Source: Bacteroides sp. An322
GTDB taxonomy: Bacteria; Bacteroidota; Bacteroidia; Bacteroidales; Bacteroidaceae
Length of the DNA stretch: 64,000 nt
Reading direction: 5' to 3'
Assembly: GCF_002161765.1 (NCBI RefSeq)
Contig: NZ_NFIN01000001.1
Location: 124,001-188,000 of the forward strand
The position numbers and the translations under genes were made by a program. A model generated the notes under the pieces. It was not told the DNA's origin, ran no database searches, and saw only the letters and a program-made list of their open reading frames with translations. Below are positions 33,237 through 42,207 of the stretch, one piece after another (positions within the stretch are counted from its first letter, which is position 1; each line of letters starts with the position of its first letter).

Positions 33237-35525
33237 ATGGTGAAAATAACAAAAGAAGCTGCCTTGCTCTACCATTCGCAAGGCAAACCAGGTAAAATTG
33301 AGGTCGTTCCGACCAAACCCTATCAAACCCAACGTGATTTGTCTTTAGCTTATTCTCCCGGGGTGGCAGAACCTTGTTTGGAAATCCAGAAAGACCCTGA
33401 CACCGCATACGACTACACAGACAAAGGAAACTTGGTAGCGGTTATCTCAAACGGAACTGCCGTTTTAGGATTAGGTGATATCGGTGCCATGAGTGGCAAA
33501 CCGGTAATGGAAGGTAAAGGATTGTTGTTTAAGATTTATGCAGGCATCGATGTTTTCGATATCGAAGTCAACGAAAAAGATCCGGATAAATTTATCGAAG
33601 CGGTAAAAGCGATTGCCCCGACATTCGGAGGTATCAATCTGGAAGATATCAAAGCTCCTGAATGTTTCAAAATAGAACAACGTCTGAAAGAAGAACTGGA
33701 TATTCCGGTCATGCACGATGACCAACACGGAACTGCCATTATTTCAAGCGCAGGCTTACTAAACGCATTGGAAGTAGCAGGCAAGAAAATCGAAGATGTA
33801 AGAATCGTTGTAAACGGAGCAGGAGCGTCTGCCATCTCTTGTACAAAACTTTACATTTCATTAGGCGCACGGTTGGAAAATATTCTGATGCTGGACAGCA
33901 AGGGAGTCATCACCAAACAACGTACCGACCTGAACGAACAGAAAAAATACTTCGCTACAGACCGTACCGATGTACATACTTTGGCTGAAGCCATCAAAGG
34001 TGCCGATGTATTCTTAGGCTTGTCAAAAGGGAATGTCCTTTCACAAGACATGATACGCAGCATGGCTGACCACCCGATTGTATTCGCCCTTGCCAATCCG
34101 ACTCCGGAAATCTCTTACGAAGACGCCATGGCGTCACGTCCCGATGTATTAATGTCTACCGGACGCTCCGACTATCCGAACCAAATCAACAACGTTATCG
34201 GTTTCCCGTATATCTTCCGTGGAGCACTTGACACCCGTGCCACCGCTATCAATGAAGAGATGAAACTGGCTGCAGTACGCGCCATTGCCGGACTGGCAAA
34301 GAAACCGGTACCCGATGTCGTAAATAACGCTTATCACGTAAATAACCTGACATTCGGTCCTGATTACTTCATCCCGAAACCCGTAGACCCGCGCTTGATT
34401 ACCGAAGTGTCTATGGCTGTAGCCAAAGCTGCAATGGATTCGGGTGTGGCACGCAAACACATTACCGACTGGGACGGATACAAGAATCATTTACGCGAAT
34501 TGATGGGACAAGAAAACAAGCTGACCCGCCAATTGTATGAAACAGCACGCCAAAATCCGCAACGTGTTGTATTTGCAGAAGGTATCCACCCCAATATGCT
34601 GAGAGCTGCAGTAGAAGCTAAATCCGAAGGCATCTGCCACCCGATTCTGTTGGGTAATGAAGAACGTATCGAAAAACTGGCAAAAGAATTGGATTTAAGC
34701 TTGGAAGGCATCGAAATCGTCAACTTGCGTCATGACCGTGAGGCAGAACGCCGCGAACGTTATGCACGTATCTTGAGCGAAAAACGCGCCCGCGAAGGTG
34801 CTAACTACCAAGAAGCCAACGATAAGATGTTCGAACGCAACTATTTCGGTATGATGATGGTAGAGACCGGCGAAGCAGATGCTTTTGTAACAGGTCTGTA
34901 TACTAAATATTCTAACACCATTAAAGTTGCCAAAGAAGTCATCGGCATCCAGCCTGAATATAAACACTTCGGCACCATGCATATTTTGAACTCAAAGAAA
35001 GGGACTTATTTCATCGCCGATACGCTTATCAATCGTCATCCCGATACAGATGCATTGATTGATATAGCCAAATTGTCTGCAAAAGCAGTCCGTTTCTTCA
35101 ACCAAGAACCGGTTATGGCAATGCTTTCTTACTCAAACTTCGGTTCCGACCAAGAAGGAAGTCCGGCTAGAGTACATGAAGCTGTAGCTTATATGCATCG
35201 TGAATTCCCTGATTTGGCAATCGACGGTGAAATGCAAGTGAAATTTGCATTAAACAACGAACTTCGTGACGAGAAATATCCGTTCACCCGCCTGAAAGGC
35301 AAAGAAGTCAACACATTGGTATTCCCGAACTTGACTTCAGCTAATGCCACTTACCAACTCATCCAAAACATGAGTGAGACAGAAGTGATTGGCCCGATTC
35401 AAATGGGGTTGAACAAACCGATTCATTTCACCGACATCGAAAGTTCTGTACGCGATATTGTAAACATCACCGCTATCGCCTGCATCGATGCCATTGTAGA
35501 AAAGAAGTTGCATAATCAAGAATAA
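33237..35525 (+). CDS. maeB: NADP-dependent malic enzyme with phosphotransacetylase-like C-domain
   Basis: Converts malate to pyruvate and CO2 with NADP reduction, linking the C4 pool to acetyl-CoA supply. The malic enzyme part (about residues 1-430) has RDLSLAYSPGVAEPCL, MHDDQHGTA and the nucleotide-binding block VVNGAGASA. The C-terminal part (about 430-762) is a phosphate acetyl/butyryltransferase-like domain, usually regulatory and binding acetyl-CoA in MaeB proteins. The length of 762 aa is standard for this fusion. It stands alone with its own promoter and is followed by the inverted repeat at 35546-35622. Confidence 0.95.
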   Translation: MVKITKEAALLYHSQGKPGKIEVVPTKPYQTQRDLSLAYSPGVAEPCLEIQKDPDTAYDYTDKGNLVAVISNGTAVLGLGDIGAMSGKPVMEGKGLLFKIYAGIDVFDIEVNEKDPDKFIEAVKAIAPTFGGINLEDIKAPECFKIEQRLKEELDIPVMHDDQHGTAIISSAGLLNALEVAGKKIEDVRIVVNGAGASAISCTKLYISLGARLENILMLDSKGVITKQRTDLNEQKKYFATDRTDVHTLAEAIKGADVFLGLSKGNVLSQDMIRSMADHPIVFALANPTPEISYEDAMASRPDVLMSTGRSDYPNQINNVIGFPYIFRGALDTRATAINEEMKLAAVRAIAGLAKKPVPDVVNNAYHVNNLTFGPDYFIPKPVDPRLITEVSMAVAKAAMDSGVARKHITDWDGYKNHLRELMGQENKLTRQLYETARQNPQRVVFAEGIHPNMLRAAVEAKSEGICHPILLGNEERIEKLAKELDLSLEGIEIVNLRHDREAERRERYARILSEKRAREGANYQEANDKMFERNYFGMMMVETGEADAFVTGLYTKYSNTIKVAKEVIGIQPEYKHFGTMHILNSKKGTYFIADTLINRHPDTDALIDIAKLSAKAVRFFNQEPVMAMLSYSNFGSDQEGSPARVHEAVAYMHREFPDLAIDGEMQVKFALNNELRDEKYPFTRLKGKEVNTLVFPNLTSANATYQLIQNMSETEVIGPIQMGLNKPIHFTDIESSVRDIVNITAIACIDAIVEKKLHNQE

Positions 35526-35545
35526 AGGATTTATGCTTTCCTTAT

Positions 35546-35622
35546 AAACGCAGATTAACACAGATTTATGCAGATTAATTAAAACAAAAGACATCCGCGT
35601 AAATCTGCGTTAATCTGCGTTT
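35546..35622. repeat. Long inverted repeat of CGCAGATT type
   Basis: The left arm 35546-35571 (starting AAACGCAGATTAAC) and the right arm 35597-35622 (ending GTTAATCTGCGTTT) are 26 bp with two mismatches. The sequence is internally repetitive (CAGATTnA units). It probably ends the maeB transcript and belongs with the similar elements at 6959-7085 and 48996-49070. Confidence 0.88.
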
Positions 35623-35650
35623 CTTTTATCAATATAATAATCCAACCATC

Positions 35651-35833
35651 ATGCGCAAACCCCTTACCACTTCACAATGTGTCGTGCTTGCCTTGTTTTG
35701 GGCGGCACTTTGCTTTATTGTCCTTACTTCCAGCCCGCAAATTGACGGCATGCTTATCCTTACGATACTCATTTCGGGCGCTTTGGTGTTCATTCCTATT
35801 GTCAAAGCGTTAAAAAAGGGACGAAACAAGTAG
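35651..35833 (+). CDS. Small membrane protein, unknown
   Basis: Possible 60-aa protein with two transmembrane segments (about residues 10-28 and 33-53) and a basic C-terminus (KALKKGRNK), so the tail likely faces the cytoplasm. I do not recognise the family. There is no clear promoter of its own between the repeat and its ATG. The hydrophobic pattern with a positive end supports a real gene, but the short length keeps this uncertain. Confidence 0.45.
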   Translation: MRKPLTTSQCVVLALFWAALCFIVLTSSPQIDGMLILTILISGALVFIPIVKALKKGRNK

Positions 35834-35902
35834 TCATTTCCACACAAAAACAAAACAAAAACAGCTTTTTGATGTTTTTTCTTCAATTCCCTTAGTAAAT
35901 TG

Positions 35903-35933
35903 TTGCACAAATAAAAAATAATCTATACTTTTG
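35903..35933 (+). promoter_or_regulatory. Promoter of gdhA (-33 TTG, -7 TACTTTTG)
   Basis: TTG at 35903-35905 and TACTTTTG at 35926-35933 are separated by 20 bp, the normal Bacteroides spacing. The start codon is 50 bp downstream. Confidence 0.7.
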
Positions 35934-35983
35934 CCACATCAAACAACAGCGAAAATAATTTATAACCTCTAATAATTTAAAGA

Positions 35984-37318
35984 ATGAATGCAGCTAAAGT
36001 ACTGGAAGATCTGAAAAGAAGATTTCCGAATGAACCTGAGTACCACCAGGCAGTAGAAGAAGTGTTAGGTACAATCGAAGAAGAATACAACAAACATCCC
36101 GAGTTCGATAAAGTGAATCTGATTGAACGTTTGTGTATTCCAGACCGTGTTTATCAGTTCCGTGTGACCTGGATGGACGATAAAGGCAACATCCAGACTA
36201 ATATGGGTTACCGCGTACAACACAACAACGCCATTGGTCCCTACAAAGGCGGTATCCGTTTCCACAGTTCTGTAAACCTCGGCATCTTGAAGTTCTTGGC
36301 TTTCGAACAAACATTCAAGAACTCATTGACTACACTCCCGATGGGTGGTGGTAAAGGTGGTTCAGACTTCTCTCCGCGTGGTAAGTCAAACGCTGAAGTA
36401 ATGCGTTTCTGCCAAGCTTTCATGTTGGAATTGTGGCGTCACATTGGTCCTGAAACCGATGTTCCTGCAGGCGATATCGGCGTAGGCGGACGTGAAGTAG
36501 GCTATATGTTCGGTATGTATAAGAAACTGACCCGCGAATTTAGCGGTGTATTGACCGGTAAAGGACGCGAATTCGGTGGTTCTCTGATTCGTCCCGAAGC
36601 AACAGGTTACGGAAACATCTACTTCCTGCTCGAAATGCTGAAGACCCGCAACATCGACATCAAAGGCAAGACTTGCTTGGTATCAGGTGCAGGAAACGTG
36701 GCTCAATATACAGTAGAAAAACTGATTCAATTGGGAGCAAAAGTTGTTACCATGTCCGACTCAGACGGTTATATCTACGACCCGGACGGTATCGACCGCG
36801 AAAAATTGGATTACATCATGGAATTGAAGAACCTCTACCGTGGACGTATCCGCGAATATGCAGAAAAATACGGATGCAAATACGTAGCAGGCGCACGTCC
36901 TTGGAACGAAAAGGCAGATATCGCCCTTCCTTCTGCTACTCAGAATGAAATCAACGGCGACGACGCGAAAGCATTGATTGCAAACGGTGTATTTGCCGTA
37001 TCGGAAGGTGCAAACATGCCTTCTACTCCTGAAGCTATCCGCGTATTCCAGGAAGCTAAAATCCTCTACGCTCCGGGTAAAGCAGCCAACGCCGGCGGTG
37101 TATCGGTATCTGGTTTGGAAATGACTCAGAACTCTATCAAGCTGAGCTGGAGCCAAGAAGAAGTGGACGAAAAACTGAAGAGCATCATGAAGAACATCCA
37201 CGAAGCTTGCGTGAAATACGGAACAGAACCCGATGGTTACATCAACTACGTGAAGGGTGCCAACGTTGCCGGATTCATGAAAGTGGCTAACGCCATGATG
37301 GCTCAAGGCATTGTATAA
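35984..37318 (+). CDS. gdhA: Glutamate dehydrogenase (NADP-type)
   Basis: Assimilates ammonia by reductive amination of 2-oxoglutarate to glutamate, a main nitrogen entry route in Bacteroides. The hexameric 444-aa form is recognised by GYRVQHNNAIGPYKGGIRFH, the catalytic-lysine block PMGGGKGGSDF, the PAGDIGVGGRE block and the Rossmann motif VSGAGNVAQYT. It has its own promoter at 35903-35933 and a strong terminator at 37344-37379. An orphan gene without nearby glutamine synthetase or regulator. Confidence 0.96.
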   Translation: MNAAKVLEDLKRRFPNEPEYHQAVEEVLGTIEEEYNKHPEFDKVNLIERLCIPDRVYQFRVTWMDDKGNIQTNMGYRVQHNNAIGPYKGGIRFHSSVNLGILKFLAFEQTFKNSLTTLPMGGGKGGSDFSPRGKSNAEVMRFCQAFMLELWRHIGPETDVPAGDIGVGGREVGYMFGMYKKLTREFSGVLTGKGREFGGSLIRPEATGYGNIYFLLEMLKTRNIDIKGKTCLVSGAGNVAQYTVEKLIQLGAKVVTMSDSDGYIYDPDGIDREKLDYIMELKNLYRGRIREYAEKYGCKYVAGARPWNEKADIALPSATQNEINGDDAKALIANGVFAVSEGANMPSTPEAIRVFQEAKILYAPGKAANAGGVSVSGLEMTQNSIKLSWSQEEVDEKLKSIMKNIHEACVKYGTEPDGYINYVKGANVAGFMKVANAMMAQGIV

Positions 37319-37343
37319 TCAGCCCGCACATGCGACATATTCC

Positions 37344-37379
37344 AATCCGGTTCTCTGCAAAGGGGACCGGATTTTTCTT
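37344..37379 (+). terminator. Terminator after gdhA
   Basis: AATCCGGT (37344-37351) pairs with ACCGGATT (37366-37373), followed by a T-rich run on the plus strand, 26 bp after the stop codon. Confidence 0.9.
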
Positions 37380-37440
37380 TTTCCTCCTCTTCCCGTCTCT
37401 TTTTAACATTCTACTTATCCATACCTATCAGTTATTTCAT

Positions 37441-37448
37441 TACCTTTG
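37441..37448 (+). promoter_or_regulatory. -7 box TACCTTTG for the PCMD lipoprotein gene
   Basis: TACCTTTG lies 28 bp before the ATG at 37477. Its position also shows that the longer open frame from 37330 is not the true start. Confidence 0.6.
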
Positions 37449-37476
37449 CATCCAAATATTTACCAAAAAGACGATT

Positions 37477-38586
37477 ATGAACTTCAGAACATGTGCGGCA
37501 GGTTTTCTCCTGTCACTCTTTACCGCTTCGTGTATTCAGGACGAAGTGCCCAATGTAGAAGCAGCTATTGACGGCTGCACCGGAGCGAATATCCAATTAG
37601 CAAGTATTGATGCCACACACAAAGAAATTGAAATCTATGTGCTTGACGGCACGGACATATCAAGACAAGAACTGAATTTTACCCTTGCCGACGGAGCAAC
37701 CATCCAAACCGACGAACAAGAGGCTGGTGACCAACCGCCTTATTACAACTTCAGCCAACAACCATTACGCCGCTTTACCGTAACGTCCGAAGATGGAAAC
37801 ACCCAAGCGACATACATAGTCCGCATCAACAAAATGGAACTTCCAACCCATTTTTCATTTGAAAACCTGCGGGCAACTACTCCTTATCACATATTCTATC
37901 TGACCAACGAATCGGGCATCATGCAATGGGCAAGCGGAAATCCCGGATACGAACTGAGCGGTATGGCACTCAACGAACTAGAATATCCTACCACACAACA
38001 CCCTGTAGGATATAGCGGAAAATGTGTCCGCCTTACCACCAGCGATACCGGTTCTTTTGGCGCCCCTATCGGTATGCCCATCGCAGCCGGCAACTTATTT
38101 ATCGGCTCGTTCGATGTGCAAAATGCTGTAATGGATCCACTTGGAGCCACCCGCTTCGGCTTTCCTTTTACCAAAAAGCCCGCACGCATCACTGGCTGGT
38201 ATAAATATAAAAAAGGAGAAACCTTTACAGATGAAAACAAAAATGCAGTAGAAGGGAAAACAGACATGGGCGACATCTATGCGCTTCTTTATGAAGCTCC
38301 TACCAGCGACTACACTTTGGCAGGAGACGCACTCCCTCTAGTAGGTGCCATTAACGGAAATATCGCCCTCATGGCACGCATCGACAATATGATAGAAACG
38401 GATGAATGGACCTATTTCGACCTACCTTTCGAACCGCAAAATGGCAAGACTGTAGATGCGGAAGGATTGGCAAACGGCAAATACAAACTGGCTATCGTCT
38501 TCTCTTCCAGCATCGAAGGAGCTTATTTCCGCGGAGCTATCGGAAGCGAACTATACATAGACGAAGTAGAAGTCATCTGTGAATAA
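37477..38586 (+). CDS. PCMD-type surface lipoprotein
   Basis: Lipoprotein of 369 aa; I use the start MNFRTCAAGFLLSLFTASC (Cys 19). An N-terminal beta-rich part (about 30-120) containing RRFTVTSEDGNTQATYIV resembles the DUF5018-like domains of Bacteroides surface proteins. The rest matches the putative carbohydrate metabolism domain (PCMD) with GYSGKCVRLTT, KPARITGWYKYKKGE and the ending ELYIDEVEV. The same C-terminal domain occurs in the gene at 40447-42039. It is followed by an outer-membrane barrel gene (26 bp), which suggests a surface complex. Its ligand is unknown. Confidence 0.65.
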   Translation: MNFRTCAAGFLLSLFTASCIQDEVPNVEAAIDGCTGANIQLASIDATHKEIEIYVLDGTDISRQELNFTLADGATIQTDEQEAGDQPPYYNFSQQPLRRFTVTSEDGNTQATYIVRINKMELPTHFSFENLRATTPYHIFYLTNESGIMQWASGNPGYELSGMALNELEYPTTQHPVGYSGKCVRLTTSDTGSFGAPIGMPIAAGNLFIGSFDVQNAVMDPLGATRFGFPFTKKPARITGWYKYKKGETFTDENKNAVEGKTDMGDIYALLYEAPTSDYTLAGDALPLVGAINGNIALMARIDNMIETDEWTYFDLPFEPQNGKTVDAEGLANGKYKLAIVFSSSIEGAYFRGAIGSELYIDEVEVICE

Positions 38587-38612
38587 AACAACCTTCAAAC
38601 ATGTAAAACGAT

Positions 38613-39395
38613 ATGAAAAAATACATACTTACTCTCGTTGCAATCTTCACGCTTGGTTTTGGTACAGCCCAAGCGCAATGGTCTGAACACAAAGGCTTGA
38701 TTTGGTCAACCTTACACGGGCTGGAATACGAATTCAAGGCAGGCGTAAACATCGGAGGCACCTCCCCTCTTCCGCTTCCGCATGAAATCAGAAGTCTGGA
38801 CAGCTACAGCCCAGGGCTTGCTATCACCATTGAAGGAAACGCTACCAAATGGATAGACGAAGCAAAAAAATGGGGCGTAAGCGTAGGACTTCGCCTCGAC
38901 AGCAAGAGCATGACAACCGAAGCCACCGTAAAAAACTACGGTATGGAAATCCTGAGCGAAACCGGTGGGAAAATCCAAGGATTATGGACCGGAGGCGTAA
39001 AGACCAAAGTGAAAATGTCACTCCTCACCGTACCGATTCTTGCCAATTACAAAATAGGTGAACGCTGGAAAATGGTATTCGGTCCCTACTTCTCCTACAT
39101 GATGGACGGCGATTTCAATGGAAACGTCTACGAAGGCCATCTCCGCACTCCCGATGCTACCGGAAGCCGCGTAAACTTTTCAGGAGACAACATTGCGACA
39201 TACGACTTTTCGGAAGACCTTCGTCATTTCCAATGGGGATTGCAGTTAGGCGGCTCATGGAGAGCTTACAAACACCTCACTGTACATGCCGACCTTACAT
39301 GGGGACTGAACGACATCTTCCAAAAGGATTTTGAAACCATCACCTTCGCCATGTACCCCATTTACCTGAACTTCGGGTTCGGATATGTATTCTGA
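38613..39395 (+). CDS. Outer-membrane beta-barrel protein
   Basis: Signal peptide MKKYILTLVAIFTLGFGTAQA and a mature domain of alternating hydrophobic strands (WGVSVGLRLDS, WKMVFGPYFSYMM, FQWGLQLGGSWRAY) ending in FGFGYVF, whose C-terminal Phe is typical for barrels inserted by the BAM machinery. At 260 aa it would form an 8- to 10-stranded barrel of the PorT/OmpW-like class. It follows the PCMD lipoprotein gene by 26 bp and is probably co-transcribed. The precise role is unknown. Confidence 0.75.
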   Translation: MKKYILTLVAIFTLGFGTAQAQWSEHKGLIWSTLHGLEYEFKAGVNIGGTSPLPLPHEIRSLDSYSPGLAITIEGNATKWIDEAKKWGVSVGLRLDSKSMTTEATVKNYGMEILSETGGKIQGLWTGGVKTKVKMSLLTVPILANYKIGERWKMVFGPYFSYMMDGDFNGNVYEGHLRTPDATGSRVNFSGDNIATYDFSEDLRHFQWGLQLGGSWRAYKHLTVHADLTWGLNDIFQKDFETITFAMYPIYLNFGFGYVF

Positions 39396-39441
39396 AACAT
39401 CCTAATCTACAGGCTTAAACATGCCAGTCCTCCCCTAATCC

Positions 39442-39524
39442 TACTAGGGTAGGACTGCAGTCCTACCCTAGTAAAACAGCAGTACTGCCCCATACCAAAC
39501 AGCAGTCCTACCGAGGTAGGACTG
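39442..39524. repeat. GTAGGACTG palindromes
   Basis: Positions 39442-39473 are a perfect 32-bp palindrome centred on CTGCAG (half-site TACTAGGGTAGGACTG). A second hairpin, CAGTCCTACC-GA-GGTAGGACTG, stands at 39503-39524. Fragments CAGTCC (39425) and CAGTACTGCC (39480) suggest a worn tandem array. It separates the barrel gene from the convergent DUF6078-like gene and may end both transcripts. Confidence 0.9.
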
Positions 39525-39559
39525 AAAATTCAACAATTTAACCGTTGTGCCACAAGCGG

Positions 39560-39988
39560 TTAATTCCTCCAATTATACCGTTGCTCGTAAGCGTCGAACT
39601 TAAACTCCACTTCCACCCCTACTTGTTGGGCAACATCCACAATCTGCTGCTGTTCGGCAGGCGAAATCAGCCGCTTACCGTTCCTACGTTCAAAATAAGG
39701 ATTCCGTCCGAAGTAAGGGATAAGTTTCCACATAAAAGCATTATATTGTTCGGGCAACATCCGCTTCTGCATCTGAGTAAACCCACGGGCAAAATTCACT
39801 GGACCCGCATCACGGAAATAAGCACATTGCCCATCCTTCGTACAAAACCGTGGATTTACCACCGTAAATACTTTTACCGTTTCTGCCTGCTGAAGATAAG
39901 CCCGATGACGCAAACACCCCTCAGCACAAAGGCATTCCGCCTCCCCGCATAAAGCAAAACCATGCGGAATCTCTAATTTCTGGTTCAT
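39560..39988 (-). CDS. DUF6078-like protein
   Basis: A 142-aa protein rich in cysteine at its N-terminus (FALCGEAECLCAEGCLRH), followed by CTKDGQCAYFR, and then a basic, Tyr- and Arg-rich part (RNPYFERRNGKRLISPAEQQ). The spacing of Cys residues suggests metal binding. It resembles Bacteroidetes DUF6078 proteins as I recall them; their function is unknown. No signal peptide. The gene is alone between a palindrome cluster and about 450 bp of non-coding DNA. Confidence 0.6.
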   Translation of the reverse strand: MNQKLEIPHGFALCGEAECLCAEGCLRHRAYLQQAETVKVFTVVNPRFCTKDGQCAYFRDAGPVNFARGFTQMQKRMLPEQYNAFMWKLIPYFGRNPYFERRNGKRLISPAEQQQIVDVAQQVGVEVEFKFDAYEQRYNWRN

Positions 39989-40377
39989 TGTATCCTTGTT
40001 TTAAGATAAACGAATAAAGGCTTCCCGATGAAGCCGTCTGCGAATGTAATGCTTTTATTTCAAAATCCATGCACAAAGCACTCCAATTTTTCATCCGCCA
40101 ACACAGTTCTTTCATTTAAAAATATAATGAGTGTCCGCTTTTTATCAAATTATTGGTAGGGGTGTATTGTAGCATTCATTATGCTTTAAATGAAAGAGCC
40201 GTGTACTCCATGCAGAAAAATGTACCAACTATATGGAACAAATTGCTTTATAACAACTTATAGAACATGCCGAACGATATTCGATGCTGCCATATAAAGT
40301 GCAAGCCAATTTGACTAACATCCCGCTTTATGCGGTGTAAGAGCAAATAAGGCTTGCCTGAATATTAAATAAAAGGA
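39989..40377. other. Non-coding stretch upstream of DUF6078-like gene
   Basis: About 390 bp, AT-rich, with stop codons in all frames and no recognisable gene. The only structure I see is the large stem-loop 40109-40196 listed separately. It must also hold the promoter of the DUF6078-like gene, but no clear TAnnTTTG box stands out close to its start. Confidence 0.5.
40109..40196. repeat. Large stem-loop with 24-bp arms
   Basis: The left arm 40109-40133 (starting CTTTCATTTAAA) and the right arm 40173-40196 (ending TTTAAATGAAAG) pair with a few mismatches; ATAATGA is the second conserved block. The loop is about 39 nt. There are no T-runs placed for a terminator, so an RNA structure or a small mobile palindrome are both possible. 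Confidence 0.7.
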
Positions 40378-40424
40378 AGAGGCATGAAAGCGAAACCAAC
40401 GCGCTTGCTTTCATGCCTCTTTGT
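40378..40424. terminator. Terminator hairpin
   Basis: AGAGGCATGAAAGC (40378-40391) and GCTTTCATGCCTCT (40407-40420) form a perfect 14-bp stem with a T-rich tail on the plus side. It lies 22 bp after the end of the minus-strand lipoprotein gene and probably ends that transcript. Confidence 0.88.
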
Positions 40425-40446
40425 TGTTTACAGAAATAAGTTCAAA

Positions 40447-42039
40447 TTATTCTGCTACGGCTTCTACCTCAATATTGTCAATCCACAATTTACTGCCGAC
40501 TGCACCTTGAGCTGTAGCTCCGTTTACACTTGACTGGCAAACAATTGCCAATTTATAAGACTTGGCAGAATCGTAAGTACCGAGTTCTTCGAAGGGAATA
40601 GAAACCGTCTTCCATTCTCCGTTTGTATCGCTGACTCCTTCTGCACCTTCTACCCATGCACTCATTACATGATACTGTGTGTCAGCAAGTGTGCTTCCAT
40701 CCAAATGAAAATCAGCACCTGCAGCATCAACAGCTTCATACAGAACGGCAACGATTAAACCTTTATCTTCTTCAGTTCCGGTCTCACCGCCCACATATTC
40801 AGCACCTTTTTCATATTTATAAGTAACATTCAATGTCGCGGGTTTACCTTTAAAAGGAACACCAAAATGAGTCATTATCAAATAATTTCCTTGAAGACCT
40901 GCCATCATATCAAAATCAAAAGAACCTGTATAAAGACTTCCAGGAGTGATAACAGGAGCAGGACTATAATCTTCTGTATCTAATGTTTGAAGCAATACAG
41001 CAGAACCATCTTGTCCTTCACCCTTTACCATTGCCCAATCACCAGCATATCCCAAAATCTTCATACCAGCCATTCCTTCATTCGCACTAGCCCACATATC
41101 TACAGGTGAAGGAGCTTCCCATGATGAACTTTGAGTCAAAATATTTGTTCCTGAAATAGTCTCCCATGTATTGAAGTCATTAGCCAATGTAGTAGGCACG
41201 TAGGTCAAATTAGCCTTTACAGTCCATTCCGTTTTCGTAGTACCGTCTTCTGCCGTTACCGTAATAACTACAGAATTGTTTTCACCTAAAAAGTCCATAA
41301 CTTCGCCTGATGCAGGAGTGCTTATAGCCTTTTCAGATAAAGTGAAAATAGGATACAGGTTAGCCAATGCATCTGCATATTTCTCAGTAGCCAGCGAATC
41401 ACGGTCTACATTGAATGTAATAGTATGAGTTTCTGCATCAATAGCTACCGAATTGGCAATAATTACTTGATGCATCGGATGAGCGTCATAATCAGTATCA
41501 AAACTGAATGCGGTAATATCTGCTTCCGAACTTGCCGTTTCTACCGTTACACCACGTTCACCTGTAAAAGTCACCTCTACACTTTGCTCCATGCCTGCCA
41601 ATTGAGCGTCGATACCCAAGTTCAAAGTTAAGATTTCATTTACGATTGAGCCGCTATTCAATGTTACCGTACAAGTCATTTGTCCGTCTTTCGAAGCCAA
41701 TTCGAATGGTTCTGCGGTAAAGCTATACGCATTCTCTCCGGTTGAAGTCAATGCACAATTATTCAAGTTAATATCACCTACCTGAATTTTGAGAAAAGAG
41801 AAATCAGTTATAGATAAAGAAATCGCATTATCACCCGCTTTAGTCACACTTACATTCTGGGCAATACCATCACCCGAAATAGGTTGACCCATCAATTTAA
41901 TATCCAGCTTACCACCATAATTTCCGGCAATTTCTTCATCCACCGGAATCACTACCGGAGCGTCGTCATCACTACATGAAGTGAAGAGAGGCATCGTGCA
42001 CAGCACGGCAAACAAATAAAAAAACAAATTCTTTTTCAT
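40447..42039 (-). CDS. Multi-domain surface lipoprotein (calycin-like + PCMD)
   Basis: Lipoprotein of 530 aa; start MKKNLFFYLFAVLCTMPLF with lipobox FTSC and acidic SDDD after the Cys, a signal for surface export in Bacteroidota. The first domain (about 35-165) is a calycin-like beta-barrel also found in the neighbouring gene at 42208-42711 (AGNYGGKLDIKL, ILTLNLGIDA). A middle beta domain (about 170-280, ending TEWTVKANL) follows. The C-terminal domain is PCMD-like, with KPATLNVTYKYEKGAEY and the ending GSKLWIDNIEVE, as in 37477-38586. I use the ATG at 42039; the longer frame has no signal peptide at its start. Ligand unknown. Confidence 0.65.
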   Translation of the reverse strand: MKKNLFFYLFAVLCTMPLFTSCSDDDAPVVIPVDEEIAGNYGGKLDIKLMGQPISGDGIAQNVSVTKAGDNAISLSITDFSFLKIQVGDINLNNCALTSTGENAYSFTAEPFELASKDGQMTCTVTLNSGSIVNEILTLNLGIDAQLAGMEQSVEVTFTGERGVTVETASSEADITAFSFDTDYDAHPMHQVIIANSVAIDAETHTITFNVDRDSLATEKYADALANLYPIFTLSEKAISTPASGEVMDFLGENNSVVITVTAEDGTTKTEWTVKANLTYVPTTLANDFNTWETISGTNILTQSSSWEAPSPVDMWASANEGMAGMKILGYAGDWAMVKGEGQDGSAVLLQTLDTEDYSPAPVITPGSLYTGSFDFDMMAGLQGNYLIMTHFGVPFKGKPATLNVTYKYEKGAEYVGGETGTEEDKGLIVAVLYEAVDAAGADFHLDGSTLADTQYHVMSAWVEGAEGVSDTNGEWKTVSIPFEELGTYDSAKSYKLAIVCQSSVNGATAQGAVGSKLWIDNIEVEAVAE

Positions 42040-42207
42040 TTCTTTCAAATTAAAGTTTAGTCTGTTTTTAAGTTTTGCTGCAAAGTTGGTATAAATTACG
42101 CACTTACGCAAGAGTCAACTTCAATATTTATGGTCTATTCTTAAAAACAGGACATAAAAAACACGGAAGTAAAGACTAATAAGCATTTTACTTCCGTGAA
42201 TTATTTA

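Noticed and set aside
37330-37476. 49-residue N-terminal extension of the PCMD lipoprotein
   Set aside because: The region contains the gdhA terminator and the -7 box at 37441-37448, and a proper lipoprotein signal begins at 37477.
40109-40196. Insertion-sequence remnant
   Set aside because: The inverted repeats enclose only 39 bp without coding capacity and no direct repeats are visible, so only a stem-loop is claimed.
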